Positions 7,375 to 15,708 of a stretch of DNA of 64,000 nt are shown here, piece by piece. Source of the stretch: Streptomyces brasiliensis (GTDB taxonomy: Bacteria; Actinomycetota; Actinomycetes; Streptomycetales; Streptomycetaceae); assembly GCF_014647875.1 (NCBI RefSeq), contig NZ_BMQA01000008.1, forward strand, positions 62,001 to 126,000, written 5' to 3'. The number at the start of each line of letters is the position of its first letter. Positions within the stretch are counted from its first letter, which is position 1. The position numbers and the translations under genes were made by a program. The notes beneath the pieces are model-generated. The model did no database searches. It saw only the letters and a program-made list of their open reading frames with translations, and had not been told where the DNA came from.

Positions 7375-8811
7375 TTACGGACGCAGCGCCGGCTCACGCT
7401 CCACGGTCGCCGCATCCAGCTTCGCGTCGAACCGCGCCAGCGGCTTCGCCGTGGACGGGTCCGACTGCACCGCCGGAGACGCGACACCGGCCCACTCGAG
7501 GATCCGGGCCGTGGCGAGAGCCCTCTCGTCGGCGACCAGGCCCGCGACGTTCGCGCCGTGGTTCATGCCGGGCGCGGTGAAGACGTACGAGTCCTTCGCA
7601 CCGTGCCCGAGGCGGAACCGCTCGGCGCCCCACGGGTCGTTCTGGCCGTAGACGTAGAGCATGTGGTGGGCGTTGTGCCGTACCCACTCGTCCACGTCAC
7701 GCATCGCGCTCGGCCCGAACTTCATCGGGATGGAGCGCGGCACGAAGTTCCGCGGCGGCTGGTAGCCGTACTTGACGTACTGCTTCTCGATGTACGGGAA
7801 GTGGATCGTCGGCGCGCCCAGCTGCGTGCCCGCCTGGTAGTAGTACGGCGTGTACGGCTCCAGGCCCTGGTCGGTGTAGAAGGAAAAGCCGGAGATCGTG
7901 TCGACGGAGTTCCAGATCTCGTCGTCGGTCGCGTTCTTCGCGTCCGCCGGGATCGAGTCGCAGTCGGACAGCAGGCTGTACTGCCAGAAGCCCCAGACGT
8001 AGTCGAGGACGACGGCCTCGTACGCGCGGTCCAGGCTGCCGACGGTGGTGAAGGTGTAGCCGTTGTTGGCCGCGTACGCCGCGTACTTCTTCTCCAGTGG
8101 CGCACGGCGCACCAGCGCCTCCCGCTGGACCGCGTTCAGCCGGTCCCGGCACTCCTTGGTGCCGACCTGTGTGAAGAAGCGGTCGTACGCCGAGTCCTCG
8201 TTGTTGACGACGTCGTTGGGGGCGACGTACGCGACGACGCCGTCCATGTCGCGCGGGTAGAAGCGCTCGTAGTAGGTGGCGGTCATGCCGCCCTTGGAGC
8301 CGCCCGTCGCGATCCAGTTGCCGGAGTAGATGCCCTTGAGGGCCGTGAAGATACGGTGCTGGTCGCTCGCCGCCTGCCAGATGTCCAGCTTGGACCAGTC
8401 GGCCGGGGCGGGGCGGGACGGGGTGAAGAAGCGGTACTCCATGGAGACCTGGTTGCCGTCCACGATCTGGGTCGGCTCGCGGCGGCCGGGCGTCGTCGAG
8501 ACGTTGTAGCCGCCGGTGTAGAAGACCGTCGGGCGGCTCACGTCCTTGTGCAGCACGGTGATCCGCTGCTGGAACGTGCCCTCGGACGGGTGCCGGTGGT
8601 CGACCGGCTGGGTGTAGTTGAGGACGAAGAAACGGTAGCCGGTGTAGGGCTTCTCCTCGATCAGGCTCATGCCCGGTATCGCGAGGAGCTGCTCCTTGAT
8701 GTCGGTGGTGCCGGTCGTGGCCGCCGGCTGGGCCGCTGTTGCCGCCCCCGCCGTGCTCAGCGTGCCTATGAGCACCGTGAGCGCGAGCAGCCATCTGAGC
8801 GCCTTGCGCAT
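7375..8811 (-). CDS. Secreted S37 family tripeptidyl aminopeptidase-like peptidase
   Basis: 478 residues with a Sec signal peptide (MRKALRWLLALTVLIGTLS ... AATAAQ). The alpha/beta-hydrolase fold is of the S37 (PS-10) peptidase type: LNYTQPVDH near the N-terminus, the nucleophile elbow GGSKGGMT, and a late Asp/His region YGQNDPWGAERF and APGMNHGAN. Expected role: extracellular removal of tri- or dipeptides from protein N-termini for peptide nutrition. Length fits the family. Monocistronic by position, with a terminator on its downstream side and an unrelated small gene upstream. Confidence 0.85.
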   Translation of the reverse strand: MRKALRWLLALTVLIGTLSTAGAATAAQPAATTGTTDIKEQLLAIPGMSLIEEKPYTGYRFFVLNYTQPVDHRHPSEGTFQQRITVLHKDVSRPTVFYTGGYNVSTTPGRREPTQIVDGNQVSMEYRFFTPSRPAPADWSKLDIWQAASDQHRIFTALKGIYSGNWIATGGSKGGMTATYYERFYPRDMDGVVAYVAPNDVVNNEDSAYDRFFTQVGTKECRDRLNAVQREALVRRAPLEKKYAAYAANNGYTFTTVGSLDRAYEAVVLDYVWGFWQYSLLSDCDSIPADAKNATDDEIWNSVDTISGFSFYTDQGLEPYTPYYYQAGTQLGAPTIHFPYIEKQYVKYGYQPPRNFVPRSIPMKFGPSAMRDVDEWVRHNAHHMLYVYGQNDPWGAERFRLGHGAKDSYVFTAPGMNHGANVAGLVADERALATARILEWAGVASPAVQSDPSTAKPLARFDAKLDAATVEREPALRP

Positions 8812-8905
8812 GCACCCTCCCTGTGAGACAGATGTGCGCCGGAAGCTATCGGAGCAACTGCCTTCACACCAGGGGGATTTGCGTTACGTCGGTGCAGACG
8901 CACCG

Positions 8906-9298
8906 TCAGCAGAGGGTCCAGCCCGAGCTGACCGAGCCCCGGCCCACCGAGCCCCTGATCCAGACGCATCGGTGTCCGGCGTGGACCGTGACCGGGCCTG
9001 CCAGGTGCGCGTACTTGCCCTTGTCCACGACCGGGCGGTTGCCGCGTGCCTGCACGCTGACCGACATCATGCGCTTGGTGCCGGGCTTCTTGGGCAGGGT
9101 GATCGCGCAGACGTAACCGTTGCGCTTGTAGACGTGCACGGTGCCGGTGGAGAAGGGCAGGGTCTTCACCAGACGGCCGGCGCAGCTCCCGTTCGCCGCC
9201 GCCTGGGCGCTCGCGGGTGCCACGAGCGCGAGCGTTCCGGCCGCGGCCAGCACGACCGTGCCCAGCGTCAGCCGTCGGCGAATCGCACCACTGTCCAC
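8906..9298 (-). CDS. Small secreted protein of unknown function
   Basis: 130 residues. GTG 9298 is supported by GGGAGGG about 6 nt upstream. The signal peptide RRRLTLGTVVLAAAGTLAL ... APASAQAAA leaves a mature domain of about 95 residues with four cysteines (SCAGR, GYVCAIT, HRCVWI, WTLC) that could form two disulfides. A YVCAITLPKKPG-TKRMMSVSVQARG stretch suggests a compact beta-fold. No family is recognised. It lies between a peptidase and an ABC exporter without overlap to either. Confidence 0.75.
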   Translation of the reverse strand: MDSGAIRRRLTLGTVVLAAAGTLALVAPASAQAAANGSCAGRLVKTLPFSTGTVHVYKRNGYVCAITLPKKPGTKRMMSVSVQARGNRPVVDKGKYAHLAGPVTVHAGHRCVWIRGSVGRGSVSSGWTLC

Positions 9299-9386
9299 TG
9301 TCGTCCCTCCCGTACCGCGGCACCACACCTGCCATGGACGTACTGATGTACGGACGCAGGACGTATGCCGGATGGTTGCACGCCCG

Positions 9387-12300
9387 TCAGCGGGACGCGC
9401 CCACCGGCTCTTCCGGCTCGGCCTCGCCCACGAAGGTGCGCCAGAGCGCCGCGTACCGGCCGTCCCTGGCCAGCAGCTCCTCATGGGTGCCGTCCTCCGC
9501 GACCCGGCCGTGGTCCATCACCACGACCCGGTCGGCGCGGGCCGCGGTGGTCAGGCGGTGGGCGACGACCAGCGTCGTACGGCGTCCCGCCAGCCGGTCC
9601 GTGGCACGGTTGACCTGTGCCTCGGTGGCGAGGTCGAGGGCGGCCGTGGCCTCGTCGAGCAACAGCACGTCGGGGTCGACGAGTTCGGCGCGGGCGAGGG
9701 CGATCAGCTGGCGCTGGCCCGCCGAGAGGTTGCGGCCGCGCTCGGCGACCTCGTGCAGATAGCCGCCGTCGAGCGTGGCGATCATGTCGTGCGCGCCGAC
9801 CGCCCGGGCCGCCGCCTCGACCTCCGCGTCGGTGGCGTCGGGGCGGCCGTAGGCGATGGCGTCGCGGACGGTGCCCTGGAAGAGGTACGCCTCCTGCGGG
9901 ACGACGCCGAGGCGGTGACGGTACGACGCGAGGTCCAGCGCCCGCAGGTCCGTGCCGTCGACCGTGACCCGGCCGCCCGTCGGGTCGTAGAACCGCGCCA
10001 CCAGCTTGACGAGGGTCGACTTGCCCGCGCCGGTCTCGCCGACGAAGGCGACGGTCTGGCCGGCGGGGATCGTCAAGTCGATGCCGGTCAGCGCCTCCTC
10101 GTCGGCGCCGTACGCGAAGTGCACGTCCTCGAAGGCGATGTCGCCGCGCAGGGAGGGGACCTCGAGCGGTTCGTCGGCCGACTTGGTGGACGTCGGCTCC
10201 CGAAGCAGTTCCTGGATCCGGCCCAGGGAGACGGTGGCCTGCTGGTAGCCGTCGAAGACCTGGGAGAGCTGCTGGACCGGGGCGAAGAACAGGTCGATGT
10301 AGAGCAGGTAGGCCACCAGCGCGCCGGTGGTCAGCGTGGCCGCCTCCACCCGGCCCGCGCCCGCGATCAGTACGGCGGCGGCCGCGACCGAGGACAGGAG
10401 CTGGACGAACGGGAAGTAGACGGAGATCAGCCACTGGCCCCGGATGCGCGCGGCGCGGTAGCTGGCGCTGCGCTCGGCGAACCGCCGTCCGCCGTCCCGC
10501 TCGCGCCGGAACGCCTGCACGATGCGCAGCCCGGCGACCGACTCCTGGAGGTCGGCGTTGACCACCGACACCCGCTCACGGGCGAGTTCGTACGCCTTCA
10601 CGCTCGCCCGCCGGAAGAAGACGGTGGCGACGATCAGCGGCGGCAGCGTGGCGAACACGACCAGGGCCAGCTGCACGTCGATCACCAGCAGGACGACCAT
10701 GATCCCGAAGAAGGTGACCACGGAGACGAACGCGGTGACCAGACCCGTCTGCAGGAAGGTCGACAGGGCGTCGACGTCCGTCGTCATCCTGGTCATGATG
10801 CGGCCGGTCAACTCGCGCTCGTAGTAGTCGAGTCCGAGCCGCTGGAGCTGGGCGAAGATCTTCAGGCGCAACGAGTACAGCACGCGCTCGCCGGTGCGGC
10901 CGGTCATCCGCGTCTCACCGATCTGCGCGGCCCACTGCACGAGAACGGCGGCAAGGCCGAGCAGCGACGCCGCCCACACGGCGCCGAGGGCGAGCCGCGT
11001 GACGCCCTGGTCGATGCCGTGCCGGATCAGGACCGGCAGCAGCAGGCCCATGCCCGCGTCGGTGGCGACGAGCAGCAGGCTGACGAGGAGCGGGAGACCG
11101 AAGCCGCACAGAAGGCGCCTGAGGCCGTACGACTCCTCGGGCCGCACCGCCTGTGCCTCGTCGATGCCGGGGGTGTCGGTCGCCGGGGGCAGCGCCTCGA
11201 CCTGGGCGAGGAGTTCGGGGGTGGCCGGGCTGCCCTCGAGGGCGGTGTCCTTGGGCTCGCGGTCGCCGGTCCACAGGCGCGGGGTGACCCCGCGTTCGGC
11301 GTCGAACTCGGCGTCCAGCTCGTCGCGGACGGTGGTGTCCTCCACGGCGGCCGCGGGCAGCGCGTGGCCCGGGGAGACGCCGCCCAGCTCGTCCGGGTCG
11401 GTGAGCAGTCGGCGGTAGAGGGCGGAGCGCTCCTGGAGTTCCTCGTGGGTGCCGATCGCGGCGAGCCGGCCGCCGTCGAGGACGGCGATGCGGTCGGCGA
11501 GGTTCAGGGTGGAGCGCCGGTGGGCGATGAGGAGGGTGGTACGACCCTGCATGACCTGCTTGAGGGCCTCGTGGATCTCGTGCTCGACCCGGGCGTCCAC
11601 GGCGGACGTGGCGTCGTCCAGGACCAGCAGCCTGGGGTCGGTGAGGATGGCGCGGGCGAGCGCGACGCGCTGGCGCTGGCCGCCGGAGAGGGTCAGGCCC
11701 TGCTCGCCGACCTTGGTGTCGTAGCCGTCGGGCAGCTCGGCGATGAACCGGTGGGCCTGCGCGGCCCGGGCCGCCTTCTCGATCTCCTCCTGGGTCGCGT
11801 CCGGGCGGCCGTACGCGATGTTGCCCCGCACGGTGTCCGAGAACAGGAAGGAGTCCTCGGGGACCAGGCCGATGGCGGCCCGCAGCGAGTCGAGGGTCAG
11901 CTCGCGGACGTCGTGGCCGCCGACCAGGACCGCGCCGTGGGTGACGTCGTAGAAGCGCGGCAGGAGCAGGGAGACCGTGGACTTGCCGGAGCCGGAGGAG
12001 CCGACGACGGCGAGGGTCTCCCCGGGGCGGATCTCGAAGCTCAGCCCGTCGAGCACGGGCCGCTCGTGGTCGTAGCCGAACCGCACGTCGTCGAACTCGA
12101 CCGTGGCCGGCGCGTCGGCGGGCAGCTCCTTGGTGCCGTCCTTGAGCGTCGGCTCGGTGTCGACCAGCTGCAGGACCCGCTCGGTGCCGGCGCGCGCCTG
12201 CTGGCCGACCGTGAGGACGACGGCGAGCATCCGGACCGGGCCGACCAGCTGGGCGAGGTAGGTGGAGAACGCGACGAAGGTGCCGAGGGTGATGTGACCG

Positions 12301-13106
12301 CCTACGGCGAGCCAGCCGCCCAGCGCGAGCATGGCGACCTGGCCGAGCGCGGGGACCGACTGGAGGGCCGGGGTGAACCAGGCGTTCAGCCGGATGGTGC
12401 GCAGGCGCCCCGCGAACAGTCGGCGACCGACCTCGCGCAGTTTGCCGGTCTCCTGCTCCTCCTGCCCGAAGCCCTTGACCACGCGGACGCCGCTGATGGC
12501 GCCGTCGACGACGCCCGCGACGGCGGCGGCCTGGGCCTGGGCGTACCAGGTGGCGGGGTGCAGCCGCGTGCGGCTGCGGCGGGCGATCCAGCCCAGCGCG
12601 GGGGCGACGGCGAGGGCGACGAGGGTCAGCGGCAGCGACAGCCACGCCATGATCACCAGGGAGATCAGGAAGAGCAGGAGGTTGCCGATGGTCATCGGCA
12701 GCATGAAGAGGAGGCCCTGGATCAGCTGGAGGTCGCTGGTGGCGCGGCCGACGACCTGGCCGGTGGACAGCTCGTCCTGGCGCCGTCCGTCGAGCCGGGT
12801 GATCGAGTCGTACATCTCCGTGCGCAGGTCGTGCTGCACGTCGAGGGCGAGCCGTCCGCCGTAGTAGCGGCGGACGAAGGTGAGGGCGTAGACGAGGGCG
12901 GCGGCACCGATCAGGGCCCCGGCCCAGGGGGCCATGGCGCGGCTGTGGTCGCCGATCACATCGTCGATGATCACCTTGGTGACCAGCGGGACGAGCGCCA
13001 GGACGGCCATGCCGGCAAGGGAGGAGCCGAGGGCCAGGACGACGTCCTTGGGGTGGCGCCAGGCGTATCCGGCCAGCCTTCTCGCCCATCCCCGTTGCGG
13101 TGTCAC
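9387..13106 (-). CDS. Fused heterodimer-type ABC exporter (TMD-NBD-TMD-NBD)
   Basis: A 1239-residue protein containing two complete exporter halves. GTG 13106 follows GGGAGG at 7 nt. Half 1 has six predicted helices, Walker A GSSGSGKS, signature LSGGQRQR, Walker B LLVLDDATSAVD and H-loop IAHRR. Half 2 has Walker A GETGAGKS, signature LSAGQRQL, Walker B VLLLDEATAALD and H-loop VAHRL. Half 1 lacks the catalytic Glu (DD instead of DE) and half 2 has the altered LSAGQ signature. Together they would make one degenerate and one competent ATP site, as in heterodimeric exporters such as TM287/288 and BmrCD. The linker (about residues 580-660) is acidic. Likely a drug, lipid or peptide exporter; the substrate is unknown. 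Confidence 0.9.
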   Translation of the reverse strand: MTPQRGWARRLAGYAWRHPKDVVLALGSSLAGMAVLALVPLVTKVIIDDVIGDHSRAMAPWAGALIGAAALVYALTFVRRYYGGRLALDVQHDLRTEMYDSITRLDGRRQDELSTGQVVGRATSDLQLIQGLLFMLPMTIGNLLLFLISLVIMAWLSLPLTLVALAVAPALGWIARRSRTRLHPATWYAQAQAAAVAGVVDGAISGVRVVKGFGQEEQETGKLREVGRRLFAGRLRTIRLNAWFTPALQSVPALGQVAMLALGGWLAVGGHITLGTFVAFSTYLAQLVGPVRMLAVVLTVGQQARAGTERVLQLVDTEPTLKDGTKELPADAPATVEFDDVRFGYDHERPVLDGLSFEIRPGETLAVVGSSGSGKSTVSLLLPRFYDVTHGAVLVGGHDVRELTLDSLRAAIGLVPEDSFLFSDTVRGNIAYGRPDATQEEIEKAARAAQAHRFIAELPDGYDTKVGEQGLTLSGGQRQRVALARAILTDPRLLVLDDATSAVDARVEHEIHEALKQVMQGRTTLLIAHRRSTLNLADRIAVLDGGRLAAIGTHEELQERSALYRRLLTDPDELGGVSPGHALPAAAVEDTTVRDELDAEFDAERGVTPRLWTGDREPKDTALEGSPATPELLAQVEALPPATDTPGIDEAQAVRPEESYGLRRLLCGFGLPLLVSLLLVATDAGMGLLLPVLIRHGIDQGVTRLALGAVWAASLLGLAAVLVQWAAQIGETRMTGRTGERVLYSLRLKIFAQLQRLGLDYYERELTGRIMTRMTTDVDALSTFLQTGLVTAFVSVVTFFGIMVVLLVIDVQLALVVFATLPPLIVATVFFRRASVKAYELARERVSVVNADLQESVAGLRIVQAFRRERDGGRRFAERSASYRAARIRGQWLISVYFPFVQLLSSVAAAAVLIAGAGRVEAATLTTGALVAYLLYIDLFFAPVQQLSQVFDGYQQATVSLGRIQELLREPTSTKSADEPLEVPSLRGDIAFEDVHFAYGADEEALTGIDLTIPAGQTVAFVGETGAGKSTLVKLVARFYDPTGGRVTVDGTDLRALDLASYRHRLGVVPQEAYLFQGTVRDAIAYGRPDATDAEVEAAARAVGAHDMIATLDGGYLHEVAERGRNLSAGQRQLIALARAELVDPDVLLLDEATAALDLATEAQVNRATDRLAGRRTTLVVAHRLTTAARADRVVVMDHGRVAEDGTHEELLARDGRYAALWRTFVGEAEPEEPVGASR

Positions 13107-13295
13107 GCCGGTGCCTCCCGTTCGTCCTGATCTTCCAGAAGACACCAACGCACACCGGGCCGGATTTCATCCTTCCGCAACAAAACGCTCCGCTGGGTTC
13201 AGCCGTCGTCACAGCGCGGGTTCGTTGTGACTGGTCGCGCGCACGTGGCGGAGCCGCATGTCGATACGGCCCCGCGCCGCCCGCGCAGTGCAGGC

Positions 13296-14168
13296 TCAGC
13301 TCCCGGCGGCGGCAAGGTCTTTGTGGATCACCTTGGCGACGCCTTGGATCGTGGTGATGCCGTAGTTCATGGTGCTGTTGCCGTGGGTCAGCACGGTGAT
13401 CATGTAGTCGTGGCCGCCGCCCTTGAAGGTGCCGACGCTGTGCACCCGCCAGCCGTGCGTGGAGCGCTGGAGCCAGCCGTTCTTGACGTGCCACGACACT
13501 CCGGAGGGACGGCCGTACGGGGTGCCCCAGCGCTGCGACGAGATGACTTGACCCATCAGTTTGAGGATGTAGGCGCGGGAGTTGTCGCTCAGGACCGTGT
13601 TCTTGGCGGTGATCAGCTTCAGCAGTTTCTGCTCGTCGGTCACCGTGATCTGGGTCAGTCCCCAGTAGCCGTTCGCGCCCGGCTTGGTCCGGGTCATCCC
13701 GGCGGCGCTCAGGAAACCCTTGATCTTCGTCAGGCCCAGCTGCTTCCACAGGGTGCTGGTAGCGGTGTTGTCCGACTTGGTGATCATGGCCTTGGTGAGG
13801 GTGACCTCCCGTGCGGTCAGATAGCGGTTGTGCTTCTTCGCGTCCCACAGCAGCGTGGCGAGGACGGTCACCTTGACGACGCTGGCCGAGTCGTAGGCGG
13901 TGGAGGACCGCAGGGTGCAGGTCGTCCTGGTGGAGCGGTCGTAGAGGCCCACGGCGATCGTGCCCTTGCGGGTGGCGAGGGCGGCCGTGATGTCCTTCTG
14001 CAGCTTGGTGGCGAGGCCCGCCTTGGCGGACGTACAGCTGACCGTGGGCGTCGCCGCCGCGGCGGGCGCGGCGGCGACGATGCCCGGTATGAGCACGGCG
14101 CCGCCGACGGCGGCGGCCAGCACTCTGGCACGTCTGGGTGTCCGGAGAGTCATGCCCTGTTGACGCAC
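13296..14168 (-). CDS. Secreted class A beta-lactamase-like serine hydrolase
   Basis: 290 residues with a signal peptide (RRARVLAAAVGGAVLI ... AAAPAAAA). The serine penicillin-recognising fold is shown by SVVK (SxxK nucleophile), SDN in SDNTATSTLW, and KNG in WHVKNGW at the KTG position. No Glu166-type ELN motif is obvious, so true beta-lactamase activity is doubtful; an esterase, peptidase or ligand-binding role is as likely. The start could be GTG 14168 or ATG 14153 (MTLRTPRR); neither has a strong ribosome binding site. Downstream of it is a 190-bp gap and then the exporter. Confidence 0.82.
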   Translation of the reverse strand: MRQQGMTLRTPRRARVLAAAVGGAVLIPGIVAAAPAAAATPTVSCTSAKAGLATKLQKDITAALATRKGTIAVGLYDRSTRTTCTLRSSTAYDSASVVKVTVLATLLWDAKKHNRYLTAREVTLTKAMITKSDNTATSTLWKQLGLTKIKGFLSAAGMTRTKPGANGYWGLTQITVTDEQKLLKLITAKNTVLSDNSRAYILKLMGQVISSQRWGTPYGRPSGVSWHVKNGWLQRSTHGWRVHSVGTFKGGGHDYMITVLTHGNSTMNYGITTIQGVAKVIHKDLAAAGS

Positions 14169-14241
14169 GAGTTCGAGGCAAAGGTTGTACGACCGGGCAC
14201 TTTGAGGGTGTTGAGATGGATCCGGGCCGAGTTGGGCGGAT

Positions 14242-15708
14242 TCAGTCCGGGAGTGCCTTGCGCAGTGCCGTGTCCAGGCGCTGCGCCAGTTGTGTGTTGG
14301 TCGGCGGGTGGTGGTCGAACAGCGCGCCGAGTTCGGTGGTGAAGGTCTGGGTGAACGCCCCGTACAGCGGGGTGCGTGGGCGCTGGACCGCCTTCCGCAG
14401 GGCCGGGAGCAGGATGTCGCCGGCGTACTTCGGGCGGCCGAAGGCGTCGCGCGGCATGTGGTCGGTGTTCTCGCCGGTCGGCGTCGCCGAGGGCGCGGCG
14501 GAGGTACGGGCGTGCGAGCAGGTCACTCCGTCGTCCAGGTAGGCGGAGGTGCGGGTCGCGGCGAACCCGGCGTTCAGCAGGCAGCGTTCGCTGTCCCGGT
14601 CGGTGAGGAACCGGATCAGCTCGGCCGCCTTGGCCGACCGCTCCGACGAACTGGTCACCGCGAGGTTCTGGCCGCCGAGCACCGCCTTGCCGGGCAGCGG
14701 GGCCACGCCGAGCTGTTTGTCGGTGAACGTCTGGTAGAGGGCGGGGTAGGCGTACGGCCACTGGCGCAGGAAGGCGGTGCGGCCGTCCGCGAAGTCGCTG
14801 AGCGTGGCGGGCTCGTCGGAGTCGACGGCGTCGTCGAGGGTGTACGCCGGGTCCGTGCGCTGACGCAGTTCGGCCACACCCTCGGACAGCTCCTGCTCGG
14901 AGGCGGTGTAGTGGCCGTCGTCGTCGGTGAGTTCGAAGTGCGTCGCGACGGAGGCGAACGCCTCGATCGCGTTGACGGTACGGCCCTCGTAGCCGCCGAG
15001 TTGCGTGGTCCAGCCCGCGTCATAGCCCTCGGGGCGCTTGCCGTCGACGGCCTTGATCAGCTGCTGCAGCTCCTCCCAGGTGACCCCCTTGCTCAGATCG
15101 GTCCGCCGGGCACCGGCCGCGCCCAGATAGTCGCGCCGGTAATAGAGGAGCCCGACGTCGCTGTTGAACGGCACCGAGTACCGCTCGCCCTTCCAGTCGC
15201 CGGTCGCGGCCACCGTCCGCACGAGGTCGTCGGGCTCCTCCACGGCCTTGTCGGACAGCTCGCGGATCAGTTTCGCCTCGGCGAACTCCGGCACCCAGGT
15301 CACATCGAGGTTGACCACGTCGTAGTGGGCACTGCCCGACTGCAGGGCGCCGAGCAGCTGGCTGCGCTGTTCGTCGGCGGAGCCGGGCAGTTCGACGAGG
15401 CGGGCGTGGTAACCGGAGTCGCCCTCGCGTCGGTTCCAGGCGTCGATGAGCTGCTGCCGTATGCCGTTCTTCCCGGTGACGTCGCGCCCGCTGGCGACCA
15501 CGATCTCGCCGGGCGACTCGTCGGCGGACTTCGCGTCCCCGCCGCCGCCCGTCCCGCCCGTGCACGCGGCGAGCGTGAGCGTGAGCGGCAGCAGCAGGGA
15601 GATGAGCATCCGGCAGCGGGCGTAACACGTCCGCGACCGGACGGAACGACGGCGCCGGGCCGTCCGCGCCCGCTCCCGGGCAGCCCCCGGCATCCCTCGC
15701 AGACCCAT
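14242..15708 (-). CDS. Extracellular solute-binding lipoprotein (family 1) of the caspase unit
   Basis: 488 residues. ATG 15708 overlaps the caspase stop codon in TGATG, with GGGGGAG 5 nt upstream inside the caspase gene, so translation is coupled. A long basic N-terminus leads into LISLLLPLTLTLAAC, whose LAAC is a lipobox, so the mature protein is membrane-anchored outside the cell. The body (EIVVASGRDVTGKNGIRQQLIDAWN, then YDVVNLDVTWVPEFAEAK) is a MalE-like binding fold. No permease or ATPase gene accompanies it, which argues for sensing rather than transport. It probably presents a ligand to the extracellular part of the caspase protein. Confidence 0.85.
   Translation of the reverse strand: MGLRGMPGAARERARTARRRRSVRSRTCYARCRMLISLLLPLTLTLAACTGGTGGGGDAKSADESPGEIVVASGRDVTGKNGIRQQLIDAWNRREGDSGYHARLVELPGSADEQRSQLLGALQSGSAHYDVVNLDVTWVPEFAEAKLIRELSDKAVEEPDDLVRTVAATGDWKGERYSVPFNSDVGLLYYRRDYLGAAGARRTDLSKGVTWEELQQLIKAVDGKRPEGYDAGWTTQLGGYEGRTVNAIEAFASVATHFELTDDDGHYTASEQELSEGVAELRQRTDPAYTLDDAVDSDEPATLSDFADGRTAFLRQWPYAYPALYQTFTDKQLGVAPLPGKAVLGGQNLAVTSSSERSAKAAELIRFLTDRDSERCLLNAGFAATRTSAYLDDGVTCSHARTSAAPSATPTGENTDHMPRDAFGRPKYAGDILLPALRKAVQRPRTPLYGAFTQTFTTELGALFDHHPPTNTQLAQRLDTALRKALPD

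Noticed and set aside
9141..13130. Very long open frame on the + strand opposite the ABC exporter
   Set aside because: It is the high-G+C shadow of the exporter gene; composition is Arg/Gly/Asp-rich with no domain, and the minus-strand product has every exporter motif.
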